Positions 1 through 6,197 of a DNA stretch of 22,731 nucleotides are shown one piece after another (position 1 is the stretch's first letter; the number at the start of each line of letters is the position of its first letter). A program made the position numbers and the translations under genes. Where the stretch lies: assembly GCA_045542315.1 (NCBI GenBank), contig JAZQKU010000049.1:1-22731 (forward strand), written 5' to 3'. Source of the DNA: RGIG5299 sp045542315 (GTDB lineage: Bacteria > Bacillota > Clostridia > Oscillospirales > RGIG5299). The notes under the pieces are model-generated. The model saw only the letters and a list, made by a program, of their open reading frames with translations. It did no database searches and had not been told where the DNA came from.

Positions 1-25
1 TATGACTCAAGAAGATTGCAAAATA

Positions 26-54
26 TTGAGAATTTCACAATCTTATGCTATAAT
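26..54 (+). promoter_or_regulatory. Sigma-A promoter of the DUF4303-like gene
   Basis: TTGAGA (26-31) and TATAAT (49-54) are separated by 17 bases, and a TGC just before the -10 makes it an extended -10 element. The strong match to consensus shows that the AT-rich gene at 90 is a separate transcription unit. Confidence 0.75.
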
Positions 55-89
55 AAAAATAAATCCACTTTGTATAGAGAGGTTATAAT

Positions 90-680
90 ATGATTGATAT
101 TGAAAAAATATTGTATGACAAAGTTAAATCTGTAATGTCAAATTGGAACGAGGATGGCATTTATGCTATTTCCTTTTTCGTTTATTCTAATGAGGCATAC
201 GAGTTTAAGAACTTCACCAATGTATCAACTTGGGCTATTAGTTATAATACCGAGTCAGATTGCGAGGGGGCAGGTCCACTTGATGAAGAAAGGTGGAACT
301 ATGCTTTTTGGAGACAGGATGAAACAAGCATCATTGACATTGACGAGCCTGATGAATGCACCGAAGCTTTGTATAAATGGTATGCAGAACAAGGTATTGA
401 AAACATCGGTTATGAAGATATGGACAATATGTACGATGAAGAATATAATTACATCGGCAAGGGTCCTGTCGGTCATTATGAGTTAATTGAACTCGCTGCC
501 AATGTTGCAAAGAAATTGCAGGAAGAGGGTTTTGTTGCAAACCAATTCAAAAAACAACTTCCTATTATAATTCACGGACTTGAATGTGCTTGGTATGATA
601 TTGAGGCAACCCAAAAGGCAAACCCAAACGGAGAAGCAGACACATATATCAATGCAATGAAAGAAATGGGAGCAATTTAA
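90..680 (+). CDS. DUF4303-like protein of unknown function
   Basis: This 196-residue soluble protein has no signal peptide or membrane segment. It is acidic and rich in Trp and Tyr. The overall pattern, with an N-terminal 'YAISFFVYSNE' strand, a central 'EERWNYAFW' segment and a C-terminal 'HGLECAWYDIEATQKANP' stretch, resembles the DUF4303 family, for which I know no reaction; the assignment is from memory of the family. The ATG is preceded by GAGAGG with 7 bases between, and by a consensus promoter. Base and codon use are clearly more AT-rich than in every other gene here, and it is flanked by its own promoter and hairpin, so it may be a recent acquisition. Some families of similar look are immunity-type proteins, but nothing in the window shows a matching toxin. 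Confidence 0.6.
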   Translation: MIDIEKILYDKVKSVMSNWNEDGIYAISFFVYSNEAYEFKNFTNVSTWAISYNTESDCEGAGPLDEERWNYAFWRQDETSIIDIDEPDECTEALYKWYAEQGIENIGYEDMDNMYDEEYNYIGKGPVGHYELIELAANVAKKLQEEGFVANQFKKQLPIIIHGLECAWYDIEATQKANPNGEADTYINAMKEMGAI

Positions 681-702
681 ATTTTAGAATCAAAAAAACA
701 AA

Positions 703-737
703 AGAGGACTATGACAGTTTTGGTGTCATAGTCTTTT
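703..737 (+). terminator. Hairpin downstream of the DUF4303-like gene
   Basis: GACTATGACA (707-716) pairs perfectly with TGTCATAGTC (724-733) across a 7-base loop. The stem extends through AGAG/TTTT to 703-737 with G-U pairs. The 3' arm ends in TTTT, but no longer T-run follows, so it is a plausible but not ideal intrinsic terminator. Confidence 0.6.
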
Positions 738-786
738 AAAATAACTTCCACAAAGTTTGCACAAAGATAGATTTTGAGGAAAAAAG

Positions 787-821
787 AAAACCCCGAAAAC
801 CGTGATGGTTTCGGGGTTTTT
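787..821 (-). terminator. Intrinsic terminator of the rplM-rpsI operon
   Basis: AACCCCG (789-795) pairs with CGGGGTT (812-818), and the stem continues through AAAACC/GGTTT with one unpaired A and a GTGAT loop (802-806). Read on the minus strand it follows the rpsI stop codon by about 35 bases and is followed by a T-rich run (complement of 776-790). It could also act on the plus strand, which ends in TTTTT. Confidence 0.85.
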
Positions 822-855
822 GAATGTTCTGTAAGATAAAGCCGATTGGCAATAA

Positions 856-1257
856 TTATCTCTTTGAGAACTGAGGTGCGCGACGTGCAGCCTTTAAGCC
901 GTACTTCTTTCTTTCCTTCATTCTGGGGTCTCTGGTGAGTAAGCCCGCTTTTTTGAGGGGAAGACGAAGCTCTGCATCGTAGCGAAGGAGCGCTCTTGCG
1001 CAGCCGTGACGGCTAGCGCCTGCCTGACCGGTAACGCCGCCGCCGCAAACGGTAGCAACGAGGTCGAACTTGCCGGTGGTGCCGGAAACCTCGAATGCCT
1101 GACGAACGACAAGCTTTAAGGTTTCAAGACCGAAATAATCGTCGATATCTCTGCCGTTGATGGTGATAACGCCGGTGCCGGGCATGATTCTTACGCGAGC
1201 AACCGAGCTCTTTCTTCTGCCGGTGCCGTAGAAGTATTCTTTCTTAGCTGTATACAT
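856..1257 (-). CDS. rpsI: 30S ribosomal protein S9
   Basis: The 133-residue protein matches bacterial S9 along its whole length. It has the N-terminal 'YGTGRRKSSVARVRI' motif, the central 'GGGVTGQAGASRHG' loop and the C-terminal 'DPRMKERKKYGLKAARRAPQFSKR'-type tail (seen here in parts), which reaches the P-site tRNA in the 30S subunit. Bacterial S9 is usually about 130 residues, so the gene is complete. It lies 15 bases downstream of rplM, the conserved L13-S9 pair, and is preceded by GGGAGG nine bases before the ATG. A hairpin terminator follows. Expression is probably set with rplM from the promoter at 1812-1840. Confidence 0.98.
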   Translation of the reverse strand: MYTAKKEYFYGTGRRKSSVARVRIMPGTGVITINGRDIDDYFGLETLKLVVRQAFEVSGTTGKFDLVATVCGGGVTGQAGASRHGCARALLRYDAELRLPLKKAGLLTRDPRMKERKKYGLKAARRAPQFSKR

Positions 1258-1272
1258 TTCTTATATCCTCCC

Positions 1273-1698
1273 TTATTTCACAAGCTCGGGCTTCTGAGCA
1301 GCGTGGGGATGCTCTGCGCCTGCATAGACCTTAAGTCTTAAGAATGCAGATCTGCCGATGGTGGTATCGGGAATCATGCCTTTAACAGCCTTCTCGATAA
1401 CGGTTTCGGGAGATTTTGCCATAAGTGCCTTGTAGCCGATCTCTTTAAGACCGCCTACCCAACCGGTGTGATGACGGTAGACCTTCTGCTCTGCCTTCTT
1501 GCCGGTGAGGATTGCTTTTTCAGCGTTGATAACGATTACAAAATCGCCGCAGTCTGCGTTGGGGGTGAATTCGGGCTTATTTTTGCCTCTCAAAATGTCG
1601 GCTGCCATAACCGAAACTCTGCCGACCGGAATGCCTGCTGCGTCGATGATAAACCATTTGCGCTCAAGTTTTTCTGCGTTTGCCATGTAGGTTTTCAT
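1273..1698 (-). CDS. rplM: 50S ribosomal protein L13
   Basis: The 141-residue protein matches bacterial L13 (typically 142-147 residues). Visible marks are 'RKWFIIDAAGIPVGRVS' near the N-terminus, 'LRGKNKPEFTPNADCGDFV', the 'KVYRHHTGWVGGLKE' segment and 'AVKGMIPDTTIGR'. L13 is an early-assembly 23S rRNA-binding protein. The minus-strand ATG at 1696-1698 is preceded by an AAGGAAGG Shine-Dalgarno site and by a leader of about 100 bases with a strong hairpin. It is the first gene of an L13-S9 operon. Two in-frame methionines (residues 1 and 5) are possible starts; the first fits the Shine-Dalgarno spacing. Confidence 0.98.
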   Translation of the reverse strand: MKTYMANAEKLERKWFIIDAAGIPVGRVSVMAADILRGKNKPEFTPNADCGDFVIVINAEKAILTGKKAEQKVYRHHTGWVGGLKEIGYKALMAKSPETVIEKAVKGMIPDTTIGRSAFLRLKVYAGAEHPHAAQKPELVK

Positions 1699-1746
1699 GT
1701 GAGATTTTCCTTCCTTAATAAATTATTTCGTGCAAAATATTCTCAC

Positions 1747-1773
1747 GTTTAGCCGCCGTTTTCGGCGCTAAAC
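1747..1773 (-). promoter_or_regulatory. Leader hairpin upstream of rplM (candidate L13 autoregulatory leader)
   Basis: GTTTAGC (1747-1753) pairs with GCTAAAC (1767-1773) and GCCG (1755-1758) with CGGC (1763-1766), with one bulged base and a four-base loop. The hairpin lies in the rplM leader between the promoter and the Shine-Dalgarno site. L13 leader RNAs are known in low-GC Gram-positive bacteria and are thought to mediate feedback by the protein. I cannot confirm the consensus by eye. Confidence 0.45.
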
Positions 1774-1811
1774 CGATAACTTTGACGTAATTTCTTTAAT
1801 TTTGCTCCAAT

Positions 1812-1840
1812 AATATACACTATAAAAAGGCGTATGTCAA
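1812..1840 (-). promoter_or_regulatory. Promoter of rplM-rpsI
   Basis: On the minus strand TTGACA (1835-1840) and TATATT (1812-1817) are exactly 17 bases apart. Transcription would start near 1805, giving a leader of about 107 bases before the rplM start codon. Confidence 0.85.
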
Positions 1841-1931
1841 GGGGGTAAAAACAAAAAAATCAATTTATATCCCGTATTCTCTCATTTTTGCTCTTATTTG
1901 CTCGTTTTCTCTCTCTTTTTTAAAAATCAAT

Positions 1932-2246
1932 TCATTTTTTTGTTTTTCCGCTTGCAGACAGAGAAATTCTCGTTTTAACTGCCGTTTTAAGTCTGTTTTC
2001 GAGCTTTTTGCGGTTTTCGGCGGCAAGACGCTCGATTTGAGCTTTTTTCTCTTCCGTTCTCTTTTTTTCTATCAATTCCGAAATTTCCGTTTGCTCTTTT
2101 TCGTCCTCGTAGGTAAGGTGGGAGAAAAAGGCGTCGGGATAGACGAATTTTTTTATATTTCCCGAAAAATCAACCGTCAGGTAGCCTTCGTTTTCCGAAA
2201 CGACCTTTCCCCTTCCGAGAGTTTTATGAATAACGGTGTCCTTCAT
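1932..2246 (-). CDS. Small protein with SH3-like N-terminus and charged helical tail
   Basis: This is a 104-residue protein of unknown function. Residues 1-45 carry a 'VIHKTLGRGKVV' motif followed by 'YLTVDFSGNIKKFVYPDAF', which looks like the small beta-barrel (SH3-like) module often seen as an accessory domain in clostridial nucleic-acid-related proteins. Residues 50-90 are highly charged (E/K/R) and probably form a helix or coiled coil, and the tail is basic. There is no signal peptide or membrane segment. It has its own promoter (2300-2328, minus) and lies apart from the ribosomal operon. The start ATG has only a moderate AAAGG Shine-Dalgarno site. I do not recognise a named family. Confidence 0.65.
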   Translation of the reverse strand: MKDTVIHKTLGRGKVVSENEGYLTVDFSGNIKKFVYPDAFFSHLTYEDEKEQTEISELIEKKRTEEKKAQIERLAAENRKKLENRLKTAVKTRISLSASGKTKK

Positions 2247-2299
2247 TTTTCGTTACCTTTCTGACGGAAACGGCTTTTTGCCGCTTTTCCGACTCTAAA

Positions 2300-2328
2300 A
2301 TTATAACAAAAACGAAAATTTTTCTCAA
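2300..2328 (-). promoter_or_regulatory. Promoter of the small SH3-like gene
   Basis: On the minus strand TTGAGA (2323-2328) and TATAAT (2300-2305) are 17 bases apart. It diverges from the plus-strand promoter at 2406-2434. A small CGGC/GCCG hairpin lies in the leader near 2270-2283. Confidence 0.7.
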
Positions 2329-2405
2329 AGGCAATTTTGCACAAAAAAACCTCGATTTTCAATGCGAAAAATTATAAAAATGACCATAGGCGCAAAAAAA
2401 TTTAC

Positions 2406-2434
2406 TTGTTTAGTTGTGATAATTATGATATACT
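2406..2434 (+). promoter_or_regulatory. Promoter of the GDPD-like / ApbE / EetA-B group
   Basis: TTGTTT (2406-2411) and TATACT (2429-2434) are 17 bases apart, about 30 bases upstream of the first start codon. It probably drives 2464-5149, where genes are close or overlapping and no terminator is seen between them. Confidence 0.65.
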
Positions 2435-2463
2435 TATATTAACTTTCTTCGTATGAGGGATCT

Positions 2464-3258
2464 ATGAAAAAAATTATTCCGGTAATTTTAATGCTTTTAA
2501 CGCTCCTTTGTTCATGCGACGTGCAAACGGGCGGCAAGTCCCAAAAGCCGCTTGATGCAATTTTGCATGCGGGCGGCGGTAAGGACGGCGTTACTTATTT
2601 AAACGCCACCGAGCCGTTTTACGAATATTACGCCGCAGGCTACAGATATTTCGAATACGACCTTATGCTCTCGAGCGACGGCAGAATAATAGGCGCCCAC
2701 GAGGACGTTTATTTCAGCGCCGAGGAGTTGAGAGCGCTCGGTTACGAGCAGTTCAAGGAGCTTCGCCTGCCCGGCGGCTACACTCCCGTAAACGAGGAGT
2801 GGCTTATCGAAACGGTTATGAGCTATCCCGACGTAAGGATCGTGGTCGATGCCAAGATGTCTTCCCTTTCGGAGGACGCGGCGGTCCTTTGCCGCATAGC
2901 GGAGCTTGAAAAAATTTACGGGCTTGACATTTCCGATAACTTCATTCCCGAGGTGTTCGGAATTGAAATGTGGGAAATTTTAAAGGAAAAGACCGATTTT
3001 AGCAGTTATTTCTACTCGCAGTATAAGGTCTATTACACGGTGGATACCATTTTGGAATATTTCGGGGACGAGGAAAGGATCACAGGCATCTGCTTCCCCG
3101 ACTACGTTGACGGCGATATCCGTGCGGGCTTTTCACGCCTGAAGGAGGCGGGCAAGAAAATTTATATTTTTACCTGCGACTCGGCGGCGGAGGCCGACTA
3201 TATAAGAGAAATAGGTGCAGACGGGGCTTACGTTGATTTTCCGTCTGTGCTTGAATGA
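2464..3258 (+). CDS. GDPD-like lipoprotein (glycerophosphodiester phosphodiesterase fold)
   Basis: The 264-residue protein begins with a lipoprotein signal (MKKIIPVILMLLTLLCSC, lipidation on Cys18). It then shows the frame of a glycerophosphodiester phosphodiesterase TIM barrel: 'LHAGG' (His35) in place of the usual HRG, 'FEYDLMLSSDG' (Glu64, Asp66), 'AHED' (His79), and a C-terminal 'IFTCD...IREIGADGAYVDFP' strand-helix like the family's last repeat. The metal-binding E-x-D and second His are present, but the usual Arg and the 'PENT' segment are not, so its activity on glycerophosphodiesters is uncertain. It should be anchored to the outer face of the membrane. It is first in a group that continues with ApbE. 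The ATG has GAGGG close upstream. Confidence 0.8.
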   Translation: MKKIIPVILMLLTLLCSCDVQTGGKSQKPLDAILHAGGGKDGVTYLNATEPFYEYYAAGYRYFEYDLMLSSDGRIIGAHEDVYFSAEELRALGYEQFKELRLPGGYTPVNEEWLIETVMSYPDVRIVVDAKMSSLSEDAAVLCRIAELEKIYGLDISDNFIPEVFGIEMWEILKEKTDFSSYFYSQYKVYYTVDTILEYFGDEERITGICFPDYVDGDIRAGFSRLKEAGKKIYIFTCDSAAEADYIREIGADGAYVDFPSVLE

Positions 3259-3271
3259 GGGAGGGACGTTT

Positions 3272-4267
3272 TTGAAAAAAAGGATTATAGCGCTTATTCT
3301 GGCTGCGGCCGTTACCGCGTCTCTTTTTCTCTTTTCGTCCTGTGAAGAGGAAAGCTATACCAAAAGCTTTTTTGCCTTAAACACCTTTTGCAGCGTTACC
3401 GTGCCGATGAAAAACAAAAAGGCGGCAGATGAGGTCGCACGGAGGATCGGCGAGGCGGAAAAGGTCTTTTCCGCCGTGAGAGAGGACTCCGAGCTTTACA
3501 AAATAAACCAAAACGGCGGCGGAGAGCTGTCAAGGGAGCTTTATTCGGTTTTGAAAAGGGCGCTTGAGATAAACGCGCTACTTCCCGCCTTCGACCCTTC
3601 TCTTTACAATCTCACCCTTTTGTGGGGGTTTGGCTCAGAGCCGTCGGTGCCGTCGGAAAAGGATATTTCCGATCTGCTTTTACAGACGGGCGCCGATAAG
3701 ATAACTCTTACCGACGGTGCCGTTACCTTAAAGGACGGCGCAAGAATTGACCTCGGCGCCGTAGCAAAGGGGTATCTTTCCGAGGTTGCAAGAGATATCC
3801 TTGCTCAAAACGGCGTTGAGAGAGGAATTGTAAATCTCGGCGGAAACGTTTACGTTTCAGGTAAAAAGGAAAACGGAGCCGATTATAAGGTGGGAATAAA
3901 AAAGCCCTTTTGCGAGGATATTCTCGGCGTTTTAACGGGCGGTGACCTTTTTTACGTCACCTCGGGAAGCTACGAGCGCTATTTTACCGAAAACGGTGAA
4001 AATTATTGCCACATTTTGGACCCGAAAACGGGATATCCCGCAAAAAGCGGACTTTATTCGGTTACCGTGGTTTCAAAAGACGGCACCCTTTCCGACGCCC
4101 TTTCAACTGCCTTTTTCATAATGGGAGCGGAGGCTTCGCTTGAATATATTGAAAAAACGGGAATCTGCGAGGCGGTTTTCGTAACCGAACAAAACGAGAT
4201 AATTTTAACAAACGGATTAAAGGGCCGCTTTACCCTGCTTGATAACGGCTACCTGATCAAGGACTGA
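3272..4267 (+). CDS. apbE: FAD:protein FMN transferase, ApbE/FmnB type lipoprotein
   Basis: ApbE-family enzymes move FMN from FAD to a Thr or Ser of exported flavoproteins. The family motifs are in order: 'DLGAVAKGY' (about residues 160-168), 'NLGGNV' (188-193), 'SGSYERYF' (231-238), 'HILDPKTGYP' (247-256) and 'DALSTA' (275-280), the last holding Asp/Thr metal ligands. I chose the TTG at 3272 because GGGAGGG lies six bases upstream and it gives a clean lipoprotein signal with lipobox 'FSSC' (Cys24). A longer reading from ATG 3215 would lie inside the preceding gene. The product, 331 residues, is a normal length. It sits next to NusG_II and Gx-transporter genes, the same three protein types as FmnB, EetA and EetB of flavin-based extracellular electron transfer. 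Confidence 0.93.
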   Translation: MKKRIIALILAAAVTASLFLFSSCEEESYTKSFFALNTFCSVTVPMKNKKAADEVARRIGEAEKVFSAVREDSELYKINQNGGGELSRELYSVLKRALEINALLPAFDPSLYNLTLLWGFGSEPSVPSEKDISDLLLQTGADKITLTDGAVTLKDGARIDLGAVAKGYLSEVARDILAQNGVERGIVNLGGNVYVSGKKENGADYKVGIKKPFCEDILGVLTGGDLFYVTSGSYERYFTENGENYCHILDPKTGYPAKSGLYSVTVVSKDGTLSDALSTAFFIMGAEASLEYIEKTGICEAVFVTEQNEIILTNGLKGRFTLLDNGYLIKD

Positions 4268-4272
4268 TAAAA

Positions 4273-4629
4273 ACGGAAAAGCTCTTTAAAAAAGCGGATA
4301 TTTTTATAATAGCCGCGGCTCTTATTTTTGCCGCGGCGGCTTCCTTATTCGTTTTTCTCGCACCCAAGGAGGCAAAAACCGCAAAGATATATATTGACGG
4401 CGAGCTTTACCGCGAAATTTCGCTTGAATTATACACGGAGTATAAAATTACCGAGCATTTTACCGTAGCGGTTACCGAAAAGGGCGTTAAGGTTACCGAA
4501 AGCGACTGCAAGGATAAGATATGCGTAAATACGGGATATCTCACCAAAAGCGGTCAGGCGGCGGTCTGCGTGCCAAACGGCATATCGGTAATACTCTCGG
4601 GAGAGGGGGAGGCCGACGTTGTTACGTGA
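4273..4629 (+). CDS. NusG domain II (EetA-like) membrane-anchored protein, non-canonical start
   Basis: An open frame with no ATG, GTG or TTG fills the gap between ApbE and the next gene and clearly codes for a NusG_II-family protein. It has an N-terminal membrane segment (about residues 9-30) and an extracytoplasmic domain with 'KIYIDGELYREI', then the family's cysteine motif 'SDCKDKICVNTGYL' (Cys79, Cys84) and 'AAVCVPNG' (Cys99). The best start is ACG at 4273, which is AAGGA plus 9 bases and gives 118 residues beginning (M)EKLFKKADIF. CTG 4264 and ATA 4267 are in frame but too close to the Shine-Dalgarno site. A stop at 4243 bounds the frame. Either a rare start codon is used or ATG has mutated or been misread. 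It overlaps the next gene by 11 bases. NusG_II proteins of this kind include EetA. Confidence 0.85.
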   Translation, partial: TEKLFKKADIFIIAAALIFAAAASLFVFLAPKEAKTAKIYIDGELYREISLELYTEYKITEHFTVAVTEKGVKVTESDCKDKICVNTGYLTKSGQAAVCVPNGISVILSGEGEADVVT

Positions 4630-5149
4630 TAAAATGAAAAGCACGGCAGGCCGCACCGCCTCTGCGGCGGTGCTCGGGATCCTTGCCGTCGTATTTACAG
4701 TGATCGAGTTTTCCGTGCCCACCGGATTTGCCCTTCCCGGACTGAAGCTCGGGCTTGCAAACACCGTGATACTGTTTGCGGTAAGAAGAAGGAAAACAGC
4801 CGAGGCGTTTTTCGTTACCCTTACAAAGGTGGCGGCATCTGCGCTTCTTTCGGGAAGCGTTAGCGGCTTTCTTTATTCGCTTTCGGGCTCGGCTCTTGCC
4901 TTTTTGGGAATGGCGGCAATAAACGCGCTTTTAAAGGAAAAGGCGGGAACGGCGGGCGTTTCGGTCGTCGGTGCCGTCCTTCACAATTTTGGGCAGTGGG
5001 CGGTGTCGCTTTTGTTTTTCGGCGCGGCGGCGGTCTATTATCTTCCCTTTCTTCTTTTCTTCGGCACGGTGACGGGTATAATTACGGGAATTTGCGCACA
5101 TTTCGTGATTTTGGCGGTAAATAAAGCCGAAAATAAGATGAAATATTGA
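4619..5149 (+). CDS. Gx transporter / heptaprenyl diphosphate synthase component I-like membrane protein (EetB-like)
   Basis: The 176-residue protein has about five hydrophobic segments and the 'GFALPGLKLGLANTVILFAV' signature of the Hpre_diP_synt_I (Gx transporter) family. A second recognisable stretch is 'GVSVVGAVLHNFGQW'. These proteins were named after the small subunit of heptaprenyl diphosphate synthase but look like ECF-type S-components, and one member is EetB of the extracellular electron transfer locus. The TTG at 4619 is chosen because GGGGGAGG ends seven bases before it; an ATG at 4634 is the alternative. It overlaps the NusG_II gene by 11 bases, so the two are likely translationally coupled. 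No quinone synthesis or NADH dehydrogenase gene is seen nearby. Confidence 0.85.
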   Translation: MLRDKMKSTAGRTASAAVLGILAVVFTVIEFSVPTGFALPGLKLGLANTVILFAVRRRKTAEAFFVTLTKVAASALLSGSVSGFLYSLSGSALAFLGMAAINALLKEKAGTAGVSVVGAVLHNFGQWAVSLLFFGAAAVYYLPFLLFFGTVTGIITGICAHFVILAVNKAENKMKY

Positions 5150-5157
5150 AAAAACTG

Positions 5158-5186
5158 TGGAAAATGCTGTTGATATAGTGTATAAT
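5158..5186 (+). promoter_or_regulatory. Promoter of the HPr-kinase-like/PqqD/ABC cassette
   Basis: A perfect TATAAT (5181-5186) lies 17 bases after a weak TGGAAA (5158-5163). The predicted start near 5193 leaves a very short leader holding a strong AAGGAGG (5197-5203), 8 bases before the first ATG. The weak -35 may indicate activator dependence or simply modest expression. Confidence 0.5.
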
Positions 5187-5211
5187 TATATAAAAGAAGG
5201 AGGCGGCAAAA

Positions 5212-5925
5212 ATGGAAAGCTATAAGGTTGCGGGGCTTAATGTCAACTATGAGGCAAGGTGCGCGCTCTTAAAGGAGCGAAGCAAAAAGTTCCTTTCGGA
5301 ATACACCGACTCACCCGATATCACGGTGGATATTCCCTTTGAATTTTTTGAAAAAAAGCAAAGAGAAAATCCTCATCTTACCATCGACGAGTGCGAATAT
5401 CTCTGGCTCGGCGGTGAGTTTTACAAAAAGCTTATAGATTTCGGAGGATTTTTGCTTCATTCCTCGGCAGTGGTGAAGGATAACGAGGCATATCTTTTTT
5501 CAGCCGCGCCCGGCACGGGAAAATCCACCCACGCCGCTCTGTGGCTAAGGCTTTTTGAGGACGCCTACGTTTTAAACGACGATAAGCCCTGCCTTCGTCT
5601 TTCCGACGGCTCCTTTTTCGCATCGGGCACTCCCTTTTCGGGAAAAAGCGACCTTTCGGAGAACAAAACGGTGCCCGTTAAAGCAATTTGCTTTTTGGAA
5701 AGGTCAAAGGAAAACAGAATAAGAAGGCTTTCGGGCGGTGAGGTGCTTGTGAGGGTAATGAACCAGACCTTCAGACCCAAAGACCCCGAGCTTATGGATA
5801 AATTTCTGGCTCTGCTTTCGGAGCTTGTTGAAAAGGTCCCCTTTTATTTGCTTGGCTGTAATATGGATATCTCGGCGGCGCGCCTTTCCTACGGGGCAAT
5901 GTCGGGTAAAGAGATAAAGGAGTAA
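5212..5925 (+). CDS. HPr-kinase-like (HprK C-domain) ATPase of a RiPP-like cassette
   Basis: The 237-residue protein resembles the P-loop domain of HPr kinase/phosphorylase, not a full-length HprK. Key parts are 'LLHSSAVV' (His83), the Walker A 'AAPGTGKST' (98-106), 'VLNDDKPCLRL' with paired aspartates (123-124), and 'ASGTPFSGKSDL' (137-148). The same architecture occurs in kinases of lasso peptide clusters, some of which phosphorylate the precursor peptide, so a kinase acting on a peptide or protein partner is plausible but not shown. The N-terminal 70 residues are divergent. It is the first gene of a five-gene run; PqqD starts five bases after its stop. Its strong AAGGAGG site suggests good translation. 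A true HprK regulating carbon use is unlikely because the N-terminal half and the neighbours do not fit. Confidence 0.8.
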   Translation: MESYKVAGLNVNYEARCALLKERSKKFLSEYTDSPDITVDIPFEFFEKKQRENPHLTIDECEYLWLGGEFYKKLIDFGGFLLHSSAVVKDNEAYLFSAAPGTGKSTHAALWLRLFEDAYVLNDDKPCLRLSDGSFFASGTPFSGKSDLSENKTVPVKAICFLERSKENRIRRLSGGEVLVRVMNQTFRPKDPELMDKFLALLSELVEKVPFYLLGCNMDISAARLSYGAMSGKEIKE

Positions 5926-5930
5926 TCAAA

Positions 5931-6197
5931 ATGAAGATAAAAAAAGGCTTTATGTTAAGAGATGTTGCGGGACACAGCGTTGTGGTCGCGGTGGGAAAGG
6001 CATCGCTTTCCTTTAACGGTCTTATAAGACTTAACGACAGCGGCGTTATCCTTTGGAAGGCGCTTGAAAACGGCGGCGGCGTTTCGGAGCTTGCGGCGGC
6101 ACTCACCGCCGAATACGATATTGATATCGAAACCGCAACGGGCGATGCCGAGGCGTTTATCGAAAAATGCAGGAATGCGGGAATTTTGGAAGAATGA
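5931..6197 (+). CDS. PqqD-like peptide chaperone (RiPP recognition element type)
   Basis: The 88-residue protein matches the PqqD fold. Marks are an N-terminal beta segment ('FMLRDVAGHSVVVAVG'), 'FNGLIRLNDSGVILWKAL' (the conserved L-N-x-[ST/SG]-x-x-x-[IL]W core) and C-terminal helices ending 'FIEKCRNAGILEE'. PqqD-type domains bind the leader of a ribosomal precursor peptide and present it to modifying enzymes. No radical SAM enzyme or obvious precursor lies beside it here, so its partner is unknown. The ATG follows GGAG by 7-8 bases, and the stop overlaps the next start in ATGA, implying coupled translation with the peptidase. Confidence 0.88.
   Translation: MKIKKGFMLRDVAGHSVVVAVGKASLSFNGLIRLNDSGVILWKALENGGGVSELAAALTAEYDIDIETATGDAEAFIEKCRNAGILEE

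Noticed and set aside
5150..5211. A precursor peptide for the PqqD cassette upstream of its first gene
   Set aside because: The space holds only the promoter and ribosome site. No short ORF with a ribosome site was found here or between the cassette genes.
5212..5925. Carbon catabolite regulator HprK
   Set aside because: The protein lacks the N-terminal domain and is embedded with PqqD, a peptidase and an exporter.
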